In this document: positions 1-9,439 of the stretch, piece after piece
Numbering within the stretch: the first letter of the stretch is position 1
How the letters are laid out: each line of letters opens with the position of its first letter
Virus record (IMG/VR): IMGVR_UViG_3300023192_000293
Location: 1 to 41,602 of that record
Source of the DNA: a virus
DNA length: 41,602 bases
Direction: 5' to 3' (one strand)
Translations under genes and position numbers: made by a program
Notes under the pieces: model-generated
The model's input: the letters and a program-made list of their open reading frames with translations, nothing else
Told to the model about the DNA's origin: nothing
The model's database searches: none

Positions 1-3000
1 CATCTAAAACTATGATTGTTGCAAATGTCGGTTCTACTGCAAATAGATTTTGGGGTTGTGATGCAAGTGATGGTGAAATTTCACTTGGTCGTGCAGATTG
101 TTTTAGACTTCGTGCCGTTTATGAATCTTTATCTTCAGGCACAAATGCTGTTGCTCCAACTTTAACTACACCAAGTATCACAGGTACTTTCCAAAGAGGC
201 GAAATAATTACTGGTGGAACAACTGGTGCAAAAGGATATCTTATTAAGACAACAAGCCCATTACAATATGTATTGGCAACTGCAACAGATTTTTCAAGCA
301 CAGATGCACTTACAGGTGCAACATCTGGTGCTACTGCAACTGCATCTGCAAAAACAGATGGTGATACTGTTGTAACAAGTAATTTTACACTTGATACTGG
401 ACAACGAGATAACTATTATGATATTTCAAGAATTGTTAGAAAACCAGGTCATCCAGCACCAACTGGAAAATTACTTGTAGTCTTTGATTACTTCGAACAT
501 GATAGTGGTGATTTATTTACCGTAGATTCATATCCTACTTCTGGAACAGAGTTTGGTTATAAAGATATACCAACATATAGTGCAACAAGAATTGACCCAG
601 ATGTAAGAGAACCAACTGGTCAATATTTTTTAAGTGATTGTGCAGATTTTAGACCAAGAGTCGCTGATATAGCAGGCGCAAGTGCAACTATTGCTAATGT
701 AGATACAATCACAGGATATTCGTTTGACTTTGCTTCCAGAGCATTTACTGGAACAGCTGGGGATGGCTCATCAATTACAGATATGTGTCAAGATGGAACA
801 AATATTCAAGCAGATATTGATTACTATCTTGCAAGAAAATCTTCTTTATTCCTAACATCACAAGGTGAATTTAAAGTTATAGATGGTGCTCCTGCTGAGA
901 TTGGTTTTACAACTTATCCAAAATCACTTGATAATTCAATGAAACTTGCAGATTTTGATTTTGACCCATATGTAAGAACTATAAAAGATGATACTGTAGT
1001 TACTAGAATGAATAATAAACGATACACAATGCGTGATATTGGGTATTTAGAAAAAAGAATTAAAAATATTGAATATTATACTGCATTAAGTATGTTAGAA
1101 AACGAAGCACAAAGTTTTGAAGTTCAAGATGAAAATGGATTGAATAGATTTAAATCTGGTTTGGTGGTAGATAATTTCTCTGGACATAGAGTTGGAGATG
1201 TTAATCATAAAGATTATAGATGTTCTGTAGATATGGAAATTAATGAACTTCGACCAAAATACTTTATGAAAGGTATTGATTTAACAGAAGAAAATACTAC
1301 AACTGCAGAAAGAACTTTAGATGGATATCAATTAACTGGTGATGTCGTAACATTACCTTATACTAATACTGCAAGTATTACTCAACCATATGCTACTACA
1401 ACAGAAAATATAAATCCATTTTTACAATTTTTATGGGTAGGTATTTGTACATTAGGCCCAAATGGTGATGAATGGTTTGAAACTCAATATAATCCAGATG
1501 TTATTCAATTTGCAGAAGGAAACTTTGATACGATTCTTGCAGAAAATCAGAATGCAATTGGAACGATATGGAATGCATGGGAAACTCAATGGAGTGGAGT
1601 TACGAGGGCTGATATAATTGGTAGAAGGGATATGGGTAATCCCTTGGGTGGTCCAGTATGGTGGAATGTAGTACGACAAAGAGGAATATCAAGCAGAACA
1701 GGAATAAACACACAAGTTGTTGAACAAATTGATACAGAAATAATAAATGATAGGTTGGTTTCAATGGGGATAGTTCCATTTGTTCGTGCAAGAAATGTAA
1801 CATTTAGTGCAGTTGCTATGAAACCTAATACAAAAGTTTATCCTTATTTTGATAAAGAACTTGTAACTGCATATATAACACCGACTGATGGTGCATTGGG
1901 TGGAATTTTAACAACAGATGCAAATGGTGCAGTAAGTGGAACATTTGCGATTCCAAGTCCGACTGTACCAGGAAATCCTATATGGCAAACTGGTGATATT
2001 AATTTTAGAGTAACATCAAGTTCAACAAATTCAACATTAGCAAGAGCAGATACTTTTGCACAAGCAATTTATAGTGCTTCTGGAATATTAGAAACAAGAG
2101 AAAGAGATATTGTTTCAACTAGAAATGCTAGAGTACAAACAATATCTATAACGGAAAATATTACTACTACCAGAGAATTCGCCACCAATCGTCACTTTGA
2201 CCCACTTGCACAATCGTTTATATCTGAAAGTGGTACTGGAGAATTTATAACAAAGGTAGATATATATTTTGCTACTAAAGATTCTACGATTCCCGTAACA
2301 TTACAAATAAGAGAGATGGATAATGGATTTCCTACTCCAAAGGTTTTACCATTTGGTAGTGTAACATTAAATCCATCTTCAGTAAATATTGATGCGAGTA
2401 CGGCTGCTACTGCAACAACATTTACTTTTGAATCACCAATTTATATTGTACCTAATGTAGAATATTGTATGGTATTAATGACAGATTCACAGGATTATAA
2501 TGTTTGGATTTCTCGAATGGGCGAAACAGATGTAACTGCTGGTAGATTTATAAATGACCAACCATTTCTTGGTGTGTTATTCAAATCACAAAATAATTCT
2601 ACTTGGAGTGCATATGATTTTGAAGATTTAAAATTTACTTTATATCGAGCATCATTTACAACTGGAATATCTGGTACTTTAACATTAAATAATGATGCGC
2701 TATCAACACAAACTTTAAAAGCAAATCCTATTGAAAGTTTTGCTTCAACTGCTCTTGTTAAAGTTAGACAAACAGACCATCAAATGTATTCAAAATCAAA
2801 CAATGTAACTATTGCTGGTGTATCAAGTGGATTATCAACGACCTTAAATGGTGCGATTGGTACTACTGGTGCCCCTATTTTAGATTCTGTAACAAACTTT
2901 ACAGATACAAGTGGAGTTTATAATAGAATTTCAATATCAAGTGTGAATACATATCATATTAAAATTGATGATGAGATTATTTCATACACAGGTGTTTCTA

Positions 3001-4037
3001 CCAAGACACTTTCTGGTACTGTAACAAGAGCGGCAAGAAGTACAACTGCAGCTAGTCATGATGATGATGCAACGGTTGAGTTCTATCAATTTAATGGATT
3101 AATATTAGATGAAATTAATAAAACACATACTGCAGTTGCAAATGGAACAGATGTTCAAACTTTAGTAGGAATTGATTCTTATACTGTTACAACTACACTT
3201 TCAGCTGAAACTGCTGGAACATTTGGTGGTAGTTCTGTAACTACAACACAAAACGCATTATTTGATACTTTTAAAGTATTGATGCCATCATTAGGATTTC
3301 CAGAAACTACATTAAGTCCAACTATTAAATCTACAGCTGGAACAAGTCCGAATGGAAGTCAAAGTTCATTTACTAAAGCAAGTACAGGTATATCATTTGA
3401 TTTAAATGAAAATCATGATTTTGATGTTCCAAAAATTATTGCATCTGGTATTAATGAAACAAATGAAATGTCTAGTGTTAAATCATTATCGTTAGATTTT
3501 GTATTACATAGTACAAGTGAATATGTTTCACCATATATTGATTTAGACCAAAAATCAATTGTTTGTGTTGCAAATAGAATAACGAATGTAGATAGTTCAT
3601 CTGATGTTTATCCAACAGGTGACTTTGTTGATGCAGTCGAACCAGAAGGCGATAGTGGCGAAACAGTTTATATGACTAGAAAGGTCGGATTGGATACTCC
3701 TGCTACTGCGTTAAGACTTATACTTGATGCACATAAACCTTCTACTTCTGATATTAAAGTTATGTATAAAATTCTAAGGTCAGATGATGCATCTAGTTTT
3801 GAGGATTTGGGTTGGGTATATTTTAATACTACAGGAACTACTGATAATACTGTAAGTTCAAATACTACGAAAGATGACTTTACTGAATATCAATATACTG
3901 CAGGCAAAAAAGATGATGGTACAGGAAGTGCATTAAATGAATTCATTACATTTGCAATCAAGATTAAAATGCAAGGAACAAATTGTGCTGAAGTACCAAG
4001 AATAAGAGATTTAAGGGCGTTGGCATTAGCAACATAA
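1..4037 (+). CDS. Large DUF4815-like virion structural protein (5' partial)
   Basis: The frame is open to the left edge of the window; the first in-frame ATG is at 12, but the protein very probably starts upstream, so the N-terminus is missing. More than 1,340 residues remain. Segments such as YDISRIVRKPGHPAPTGKL, VFDYFEHDSGDLFTVDSY and the region ending in IDLTEENT resemble the large DUF4815 structural proteins encoded next to the neck genes of marine T4-like phages. The C-terminal half is Ser/Thr/Asn-rich and beta-rich, as in fibre or baseplate-periphery proteins. Residues about 59-112 (counted from the ATG at 12) carry a GE-x-I-x-G module that recurs in gp14. It lies directly upstream of the neck genes, which supports a virion role. 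Family by recognition; exact position in the particle unknown. Confidence 0.7.
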   Translation, partial: SKTMIVANVGSTANRFWGCDASDGEISLGRADCFRLRAVYESLSSGTNAVAPTLTTPSITGTFQRGEIITGGTTGAKGYLIKTTSPLQYVLATATDFSSTDALTGATSGATATASAKTDGDTVVTSNFTLDTGQRDNYYDISRIVRKPGHPAPTGKLLVVFDYFEHDSGDLFTVDSYPTSGTEFGYKDIPTYSATRIDPDVREPTGQYFLSDCADFRPRVADIAGASATIANVDTITGYSFDFASRAFTGTAGDGSSITDMCQDGTNIQADIDYYLARKSSLFLTSQGEFKVIDGAPAEIGFTTYPKSLDNSMKLADFDFDPYVRTIKDDTVVTRMNNKRYTMRDIGYLEKRIKNIEYYTALSMLENEAQSFEVQDENGLNRFKSGLVVDNFSGHRVGDVNHKDYRCSVDMEINELRPKYFMKGIDLTEENTTTAERTLDGYQLTGDVVTLPYTNTASITQPYATTTENINPFLQFLWVGICTLGPNGDEWFETQYNPDVIQFAEGNFDTILAENQNAIGTIWNAWETQWSGVTRADIIGRRDMGNPLGGPVWWNVVRQRGISSRTGINTQVVEQIDTEIINDRLVSMGIVPFVRARNVTFSAVAMKPNTKVYPYFDKELVTAYITPTDGALGGILTTDANGAVSGTFAIPSPTVPGNPIWQTGDINFRVTSSSTNSTLARADTFAQAIYSASGILETRERDIVSTRNARVQTISITENITTTREFATNRHFDPLAQSFISESGTGEFITKVDIYFATKDSTIPVTLQIREMDNGFPTPKVLPFGSVTLNPSSVNIDASTAATATTFTFESPIYIVPNVEYCMVLMTDSQDYNVWISRMGETDVTAGRFINDQPFLGVLFKSQNNSTWSAYDFEDLKFTLYRASFTTGISGTLTLNNDALSTQTLKANPIESFASTALVKVRQTDHQMYSKSNNVTIAGVSSGLSTTLNGAIGTTGAPILDSVTNFTDTSGVYNRISISSVNTYHIKIDDEIISYTGVSTKTLSGTVTRAARSTTAASHDDDATVEFYQFNGLILDEINKTHTAVANGTDVQTLVGIDSYTVTTTLSAETAGTFGGSSVTTTQNALFDTFKVLMPSLGFPETTLSPTIKSTAGTSPNGSQSSFTKASTGISFDLNENHDFDVPKIIASGINETNEMSSVKSLSLDFVLHSTSEYVSPYIDLDQKSIVCVANRITNVDSSSDVYPTGDFVDAVEPEGDSGETVYMTRKVGLDTPATALRLILDAHKPSTSDIKVMYKILRSDDASSFEDLGWVYFNTTGTTDNTVSSNTTKDDFTEYQYTAGKKDDGTGSALNEFITFAIKIKMQGTNCAEVPRIRDLRALALAT

Positions 4038-4041
4038 AACT

Positions 4042-4176
4042 ATGAGTGGAAGAATACCAGTAAAAGGTAAATCAGATTTAGCAAGAGATGTTCATTCTGG
4101 TGGGATTATAAACACAAATAGAAGTGCATACGAAACTGCAGTTAAAAGGTCAAGAGATGCACAAAGACAATCTTAG
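4042..4176 (+). CDS. Small conserved-looking basic protein (44 aa)
   Basis: A 44-residue protein starts at the ATG four bases after the stop of the large structural gene. It begins MSGRIPVKGKSDLARD and ends RSRDAQRQS, is rich in Arg, Lys and Ser, and has no membrane segment or cysteine. I believe similar MSGR-type mini-proteins sit before the neck genes of other marine T4-like phages, but I cannot confirm that here. It would be co-transcribed with the preceding gene; the next gene has its own late promoter. Possible role as a small virion or assembly component; function unknown. Confidence 0.55.
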   Translation: MSGRIPVKGKSDLARDVHSGGIINTNRSAYETAVKRSRDAQRQS

Positions 4177-4198
4177 TCGTTTATTAACCCATCTTCTT

Positions 4199-4206
4199 TA
4201 TAAATA
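4199..4206 (+). promoter_or_regulatory. T4-type late promoter before gp13
   Basis: The exact T4 late box TATAAATA sits in the context CTTTATAAATATAAAC, 19 nt upstream of the gp13 ATG at 4226. A Shine-Dalgarno-like AAGGAAG lies between box and start. In T4 this box is recognised by RNA polymerase carrying gp55, activated by the gp45 clamp; both proteins are encoded in this window. Confidence 0.75.
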
Positions 4207-4225
4207 TAAACAAAGGAAGAAGTAA

Positions 4226-5044
4226 ATGGCAACACCGACAACAAAAACAACATTTAAAAATTACTGTTTAAGGTCATTAGGTCAACCTGTTATTGAAATT
4301 AATGTTGATGATGACCAATTAGATGATAGAGTTGAAGAAGCACTTCAATATTTTCAAGAAATGCACTATAATGGTGTAGAAAGAGTTTTTCTTAAACACA
4401 TCATGACAGCTGCAGATTTAACAAGGGGACAAGCAAACGATACTGCTGAAACTCCAACAGATGATAAAGATGGTTCAACAACTGCCGATTGGGTAGAACA
4501 AAAAGGTTGGATACCTGTTCCAGATACAGTTTTATCAGTTGTTAGAGTTTTTCCTTTTGATGATAGTTCAACAAATAATTTATTTGATGTGAGATATCAA
4601 TTAAGATTAAATGATTTATATGATTTTTCTTCTACTTCTATCATGCATTATAAAATGACAATGCAACATTTATCTTTTTTAAATCAAATGTTAGTAGGAG
4701 AAATTCCTTTAAGACATAATCAACATCAAAATAGATTATATGTAGATATGGATTGGACAAATGATATTGCATCTGGTGAATATTTAATTATAGAAGCATA
4801 TAGACAACTCGACCCAGCAACTTATACTTCGATATGGAATGATATGTTTTTTAAAAGATATGCAATCGCATTGATAAAAAAACAATGGGGAAATAATCTA
4901 CTTAAATTTAGAGGCATGCAAATGTTAGGTGGTGTTGAGATTAATGGTGAAGCCATTCTTACGGAAGCCAAAGAAGAAATAGAAAAACTTCAAGAAGAAA
5001 TAAAATTAGCATATGATGTACCACCAATGGTTCAAATAGGATAG
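4226..5044 (+). CDS. gp13: Neck protein gp13 (head completion)
   Basis: 272 residues (T4 gp13 is about 309). The N-terminus reads VIEINVDDDQLDDRVEEAL followed by QYFQEMHYNGVERVFLKH, a signature of marine T4-like gp13. In T4, gp13 and gp14 form the neck that closes the filled head and accepts the tail. The C-terminal part contains KKQWGNNLLKFRG and a helical tail rich in Glu and Lys. The start at 4226 is preceded by AAGGAAG and by a late promoter. gp14 follows after 4 nt, so the neck genes form a late operon. Confidence 0.92.
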   Translation: MATPTTKTTFKNYCLRSLGQPVIEINVDDDQLDDRVEEALQYFQEMHYNGVERVFLKHIMTAADLTRGQANDTAETPTDDKDGSTTADWVEQKGWIPVPDTVLSVVRVFPFDDSSTNNLFDVRYQLRLNDLYDFSSTSIMHYKMTMQHLSFLNQMLVGEIPLRHNQHQNRLYVDMDWTNDIASGEYLIIEAYRQLDPATYTSIWNDMFFKRYAIALIKKQWGNNLLKFRGMQMLGGVEINGEAILTEAKEEIEKLQEEIKLAYDVPPMVQIG

Positions 5045-5048
5045 ATAA

Positions 5049-6128
5049 ATGCCAACTAATGTATACTTTGATACTGGAACTCAATCAGAACAAGACCTTT
5101 ATGAAGCAATCATTGTTGAACAAATAAGGATACAAGGTCAAGAAGTATACTATTTACCAAGAACACTTGTAAAAGAAGATAGTCTTTTTTATGAAGATAC
5201 TCTTTCTAAATTTGATGATGCGTATTTAATCGAAATGGTATTTAATGACGTTGAAGGTTTTGGTGGTGAAAAAGAATTAATGGGCAAATTCGGTTTGGAA
5301 ATGAGAGAGGAATGTTCTTTTACTGTCGCAAGAAGAAGATTTGAAGAATTGGTTGGAATTGATTCTAATATAATAGTTTCATCAAGACCAAATGAGGGTG
5401 ATTTAATTTACTTCCCAAAAACAAATAAAATGTTTGAAATAACATTTGTAGACCATGACGACCCATTCTATCAAGTACAAAATAGACCTACATATAGATT
5501 AAGTTGTAGAACATTTGAATATTCAAGTGAAATTATTGATACTGACATTGCAGAAATAGATGCAATAGAAACAACATTTACAAGAGATTCAATGCAGTAT
5601 CAAGTTTCAATGGAACAATCTGGTTCATATACAGAAAGTTTTCAATTAGAAGAATCTTATGGTGGAGAGAATTTAATATTAGACGGAACAGATGGTTCTA
5701 GTACAAATGCTGATAGTGATATTCAAGGTGAAACTGAATACTTATCTGGTGCGATTCTTGCAGAAGATACTGAACAATCAAGAATTGATTTCTATAATAA
5801 TTTTGGTTTATCATTTATAGTTGGCGAAAGAATTGTCGGTGCAAGTTCTGGCGCTATTGGATATGTATTAGATATATTAGACCCAATGGCATATACTTTA
5901 ATTACTTCAACAGAATTTACAGATGGTGAAACTTTTACTGGACAAACCAGTCAAACCACAGCAAAAATAAAAGATTTACTAGGAACAAAACACTATATAG
6001 TTAAAGAGGATTATGTGGTAGGAGACCAAAGTTCAGACTATAAAGCACAAAATGAATATCTTAATGTACTTGATGATACTATTTTTGATTTTTCTGAATC
6101 AAATCCATTCTCAGAAGGTGGATTATAG
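5049..6128 (+). CDS. gp14: Neck protein gp14 with inserted GE-x-I-x-G module
   Basis: 359 residues, about 100 longer than T4 gp14 (256). The N-terminal part is typical of gp14: EQDLYEAIIVEQIRIQGQEV, then YYLPRTLVKEDSLFYED, then FGGEKELMGKFGLEMREE. gp14 works with gp13 in the neck connecting head and tail. The extra length lies in the C-terminal half, where residues about 256-315 hold a beta-rich module (GERIVGASSGAIGYVL) also present in the large structural protein at the left edge. The stop is followed after 12 nt by gp15. The identification is firm; the role of the extra module is unknown. Confidence 0.9.
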   Translation: MPTNVYFDTGTQSEQDLYEAIIVEQIRIQGQEVYYLPRTLVKEDSLFYEDTLSKFDDAYLIEMVFNDVEGFGGEKELMGKFGLEMREECSFTVARRRFEELVGIDSNIIVSSRPNEGDLIYFPKTNKMFEITFVDHDDPFYQVQNRPTYRLSCRTFEYSSEIIDTDIAEIDAIETTFTRDSMQYQVSMEQSGSYTESFQLEESYGGENLILDGTDGSSTNADSDIQGETEYLSGAILAEDTEQSRIDFYNNFGLSFIVGERIVGASSGAIGYVLDILDPMAYTLITSTEFTDGETFTGQTSQTTAKIKDLLGTKHYIVKEDYVVGDQSSDYKAQNEYLNVLDDTIFDFSESNPFSEGGL

Positions 6129-6140
6129 GAGTTATAAATT

Positions 6141-6944
6141 ATGTTAGGACAATCACAATTTTATCACGAAACAATTAGAAAGTTAGTAGTAGCTTTTGGA
6201 AGTATGTTTAATGATATTCAGTTGGTTCGTAAGAACAACGCTGGTGTAATTACACAAAGTATGAAAGTCCCACTTGCATACGGTCCAAAACAAAAATTTC
6301 TTGCAAGACTTAGACTGGATGCAACTTTAGATAATAAAGTTTCAATAACTTTGCCTCGTATTGGTTTTGAAATAACTGGATTGACTTATGACCCCACACG
6401 AAAATTAAATCGTGTTCAGAAATTCAAAAAAATTAAAAGTGGTAGTGATAAACGATTAGAAACTCAATATATGCCCGTTCCTTATAATTTGGAATTCGCA
6501 TTAAACATCATGTCAAAGAATAGTGATGATGGATTACAAATATTAGAACAGATACTTCCATACTTTCAACCAGACTATACTGTAACAATCAATGATAATG
6601 TTGCAATGAATTCCAAAAGAGATATTCCTATTATATTAAATGGTATTACTTATGAAGATAGTTATGAAGGCGATTATGCTTCAAGACGTTCTATATTATA
6701 TAATCTTGCTTTCACATTAAAATTTTATCTATACGGACCAGTTACTTCAACAAGCGTTATTAAAACTGTGCAAGTTGACCAATATGTAGACATGCCTGAT
6801 AAATCTCCTACAAGAGAACAGAGATATACAGTTACACCTGTCCCAACATCTGCAGATGCAGATGATGATTTTGGATTTAATGAAACAACATCTTTTTATC
6901 AAGATGCAAAAGATTATAATCCAACTACAGGTTCTGACGAATAA
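6141..6944 (+). CDS. gp15: Tail sheath stabilizer and completion protein gp15
   Basis: 267 residues (T4 gp15 is 272). The N-terminus contains FYHETIRKLVVAFGSMFNDI, followed by VPLAYGPKQKFLARL and TLPRIGFEITGLTYDP, characteristic of gp15. In T4 it forms the terminal ring that caps the finished tail, stabilises the sheath and joins the neck. A Shine-Dalgarno-like TAGGAG lies just upstream of the ATG. The position between gp14 and gp16 is the canonical one. Confidence 0.93.
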   Translation: MLGQSQFYHETIRKLVVAFGSMFNDIQLVRKNNAGVITQSMKVPLAYGPKQKFLARLRLDATLDNKVSITLPRIGFEITGLTYDPTRKLNRVQKFKKIKSGSDKRLETQYMPVPYNLEFALNIMSKNSDDGLQILEQILPYFQPDYTVTINDNVAMNSKRDIPIILNGITYEDSYEGDYASRRSILYNLAFTLKFYLYGPVTSTSVIKTVQVDQYVDMPDKSPTREQRYTVTPVPTSADADDDFGFNETTSFYQDAKDYNPTTGSDE

Positions 6945-6965
6945 ATACTTTTGTAGAGTAGTATT

Positions 6966-7403
6966 ATGAGTATTGATGAAAAAATAAATGAAGCATTGAA
7001 TATTGTTGGGGATATAAAAAAAGAAGAAAAGAAAGTTATTCCCCGACCAGAAGGCGATGATGAAAAAGAGATTGATTACAAGTATAGTCGTGAAAATTTT
7101 TATAATCTAATTGAAAAAGGACAAGATGCGATTGAAGGCATTCTTGCTCTTGCAAAAGAATCAGAACATCCAAGAACGTATGAAGTTGCTGGACAATTAA
7201 TTAAAAATGTTTCTGAAGTAACAGAAAAATTAATGCAACTTCAAAATGATATGAAGAAATTAAAAGAAGTTCCAAATAATGCACCAAAAAATGTAACCAA
7301 TGCATTATTTGTTGGTTCAACTGCTGAATTACAAAAAGTATTAACTGGAAAAGGGAGAATTATAGATGCCGACACTAGAGACACAGACAGCGGAACTGAC
7401 TAA
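6966..7403 (+). CDS. gp16: Small terminase subunit gp16
   Basis: 145 residues (T4 gp16 is 164). The central part, RENFYNLIEKGQDAIEGILA, then ALAKESEHPRTYEVAGQL and KNVSEVTEKLMQLQNDMKK, is the helical oligomerisation core of T4-like small terminases. gp16 recognises concatemeric DNA and regulates the gp17 motor. Its 3' end overlaps the following MscS-like gene by 38 nt, and gp17 follows that gene. Confidence 0.9.
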   Translation: MSIDEKINEALNIVGDIKKEEKKVIPRPEGDDEKEIDYKYSRENFYNLIEKGQDAIEGILALAKESEHPRTYEVAGQLIKNVSEVTEKLMQLQNDMKKLKEVPNNAPKNVTNALFVGSTAELQKVLTGKGRIIDADTRDTDSGTD

Positions 7404-7806
7404 TTTTTTATTGCCATGGGTTGGCATTTTACTTAGTGCCATCATTGCGATTATGTTTAAAGATTGGGCGACATCTTTAGCAAAAGGATTACAATTTAAA
7501 TGGAATCCTGCTTTTAATGAAGGCGATAAAGTTATTCTTGATGGTGCAGAAGGAATGATTGTAAAGATTGGTACAAGAGAAACAGTATTTAGTGTATATT
7601 CTAAGAGTGGTTTAATATGGAGATATGTTCCAAACGAAAGAATTGCATATTTAAAATTAGAAAAAGTGATTAATCCTGATTTACATTTAGATAGCGAAGA
7701 AGAAAAAGCAAAAAAATTACAGAAAATGATTGATGTGTTGCAAGATAAAAAAATTATTGAGAATAAAAAAGATATAGAGCAACTGAAAAATGGCGACATC
7801 AAGTAA
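7366..7806 (+). CDS. Small MscS-like membrane protein (one TM helix plus MscS beta domain)
   Basis: 146 residues. The N-terminus has one strong hydrophobic segment (about residues 13-31, ending in ILLSAIIAIMF). Then AKGLQFKWNPAFNEGDKVIL, DGAEGMIVKIGTRETVF and a VPNERI motif follow the beta-domain pattern of MscS mechanosensitive channels (F-x2-GD-x-V-x-I-x-G-x2-G-x-V-x2-IG, then VPN). The C-terminus is a charged coiled-coil-like helix. Full MscS proteins have three or more helices, so this is a minimal version. The start is supported by AAGGGAG 8 nt upstream. The gene overlaps gp16 by 38 nt and gp17 by 17 nt, implying translational coupling to the packaging genes. Channel activity is not established. 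Confidence 0.7.
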   Translation: MPTLETQTAELTNFLLPWVGILLSAIIAIMFKDWATSLAKGLQFKWNPAFNEGDKVILDGAEGMIVKIGTRETVFSVYSKSGLIWRYVPNERIAYLKLEKVINPDLHLDSEEEKAKKLQKMIDVLQDKKIIENKKDIEQLKNGDIK

Positions 7807-9439
7807 ACATTATTTAAACAATCCGAATCTTAAAGCTGCGAACACAAAGATAGGATGGACACCAGAAACTATTGAAGAATACACTAAGTGTATGAAAGAC
7901 CCACTTTATTTTATTGAAACTTATATTAGAATTATATCTCTTGATGAAGGTCTAATACCTTTCAAGATGTATAAGTTTCAAAGAAAAATGATTAAGACTT
8001 TTCATAAGAATCGTTTTACTATTTGTAAACTTCCAAGACAATCTGGAAAATCTACAACCATAATATCTTATTTGTTATATTATGTTTTATTTAATTCAAC
8101 TGTTAATGTTGCTATTCTCGCAAACAAAGCTGCAACTGCAAGAGATATTCTTGGAAGATTACAACTTGCATATGAAAATTTACCTAAGTGGTTGCAACAA
8201 GGTGTATTACAATGGAATAAAGGTTCTCTTGAATTAGAAAATGGTTCAAAAATACTTGCTGCTGCTACAAGTGCTAGTGCAGTAAGGGGTGGTAGTTATA
8301 ATATTATTTTCTTAGATGAGTTTGCATATGTTCCAAGTAATATCGCAGAACAATTTTTTAGTTCTGTTTATCCTACGATATCTGCTGGTAAAAATACAAA
8401 AGTAATTATCGTTTCAACCCCACGAGGTATGAATATGTTTTACAAATTGTGGGTTGATTCGGAACATAAAAGAAATTCATACATACCAATAGAAGTTCAT
8501 TGGAAAGAACTTCCTGGAAGAAATGAAAAATGGAAAAGAGAAACGATACGAAATACATCAGAAGCACAATTCCAAACAGAATTTGAATGTGAATTTTTAG
8601 GTTCTGTAAATACTTTAATATCGCCATCTAAATTAAGACAACTTACATATATAACCCCGATTAAATCAAATGCTGGATTACAGGTTTATGTGATGCCAGA
8701 AGAAGGACATACTTACATGTTGGTTGCAGATGTATCAAGAGGACTCGCAAATGATTATTCTGCATTTCTAATGATTGATATAACGGACCTGCCATATAAA
8801 GTCGTTGCAAAATATAGAGATAATGAAATTAAACCTTTATTGTTTCCAAATAAAATATATGATGTTGCAAGAGCGTATAATCAAGCATTCGTACTTGTGG
8901 AAGTAAATGATATCGGAGACCAAGTCGCACATGCATTACAATTTGATTTAGAATATGATAATATGTTAATGGCGATGATGCGTGGACGTGCTGGGCAGAT
9001 ACTTGGTTCTGGACTTGGTGGAGCTGGTAGGTCGCAACTTGGAGTAAGAACAACAAAATCGGTAAAGAAAATTGGTTGTTCTAATTTTAAAACATTAATA
9101 GAATCAGATAAACTTATTACAGAAGATTATGATTTGATAAATGAAATGTCAACTTTTGTTATTCATGGAAGTTCATATACGGCAGATGATGGGTGTAATG
9201 ATGATTTGGTAATGTGTGGTGTATTATTCTCATGGTGTACTACTCAACAATTTTTTAAAGAACTAACTGATATTGATTTAAGAAAAAGGATAAGTTTAGA
9301 ATCATCAGAACAACTTGAAAGTGATTTGTTACCATTTGGGTTTGTCATAAATGGTTTAGAAGAAGAAAATATTGGTGAAATGGTAGATGATTTTGGAACC
9401 CGGTGGACACCTGTTGTAAGAGCAACTGATGATTTTTAA
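7790..9439 (+). CDS. gp17: Large terminase subunit gp17 (packaging ATPase-nuclease)
   Basis: 549 residues (T4 gp17 is 610). The ATPase domain has the Walker A region LPRQSGKST (residues 81-89) and Walker B FLDE (174-177). The nuclease domain begins around MLVADVSRGLANDYSAF, where D314 matches the first metal-binding aspartate of the T4 RNase H-like nuclease. gp17 docks on the portal, cuts the concatemer and pumps DNA into the prohead. The ATG overlaps the MscS-like gene by 17 nt. The gene ends against the convergent HNH-like gene without an obvious terminator. Confidence 0.96.
   Translation: MATSSKHYLNNPNLKAANTKIGWTPETIEEYTKCMKDPLYFIETYIRIISLDEGLIPFKMYKFQRKMIKTFHKNRFTICKLPRQSGKSTTIISYLLYYVLFNSTVNVAILANKAATARDILGRLQLAYENLPKWLQQGVLQWNKGSLELENGSKILAAATSASAVRGGSYNIIFLDEFAYVPSNIAEQFFSSVYPTISAGKNTKVIIVSTPRGMNMFYKLWVDSEHKRNSYIPIEVHWKELPGRNEKWKRETIRNTSEAQFQTEFECEFLGSVNTLISPSKLRQLTYITPIKSNAGLQVYVMPEEGHTYMLVADVSRGLANDYSAFLMIDITDLPYKVVAKYRDNEIKPLLFPNKIYDVARAYNQAFVLVEVNDIGDQVAHALQFDLEYDNMLMAMMRGRAGQILGSGLGGAGRSQLGVRTTKSVKKIGCSNFKTLIESDKLITEDYDLINEMSTFVIHGSSYTADDGCNDDLVMCGVLFSWCTTQQFFKELTDIDLRKRISLESSEQLESDLLPFGFVINGLEEENIGEMVDDFGTRWTPVVRATDDF

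Noticed and set aside
6940-6947. AATAAATA before gp16 as a late promoter
   Set aside because: Differs from the T4 box at the first base and overlaps the gp15 stop codon; too weak to call.
7341-7802. Minus-strand 153-aa open frame opposite the MscS-like gene
   Set aside because: It mirrors the MscS-like gene, which has a Shine-Dalgarno, a domain pattern and operon fit; the antisense product is a low-complexity Phe/Ser-rich shadow.
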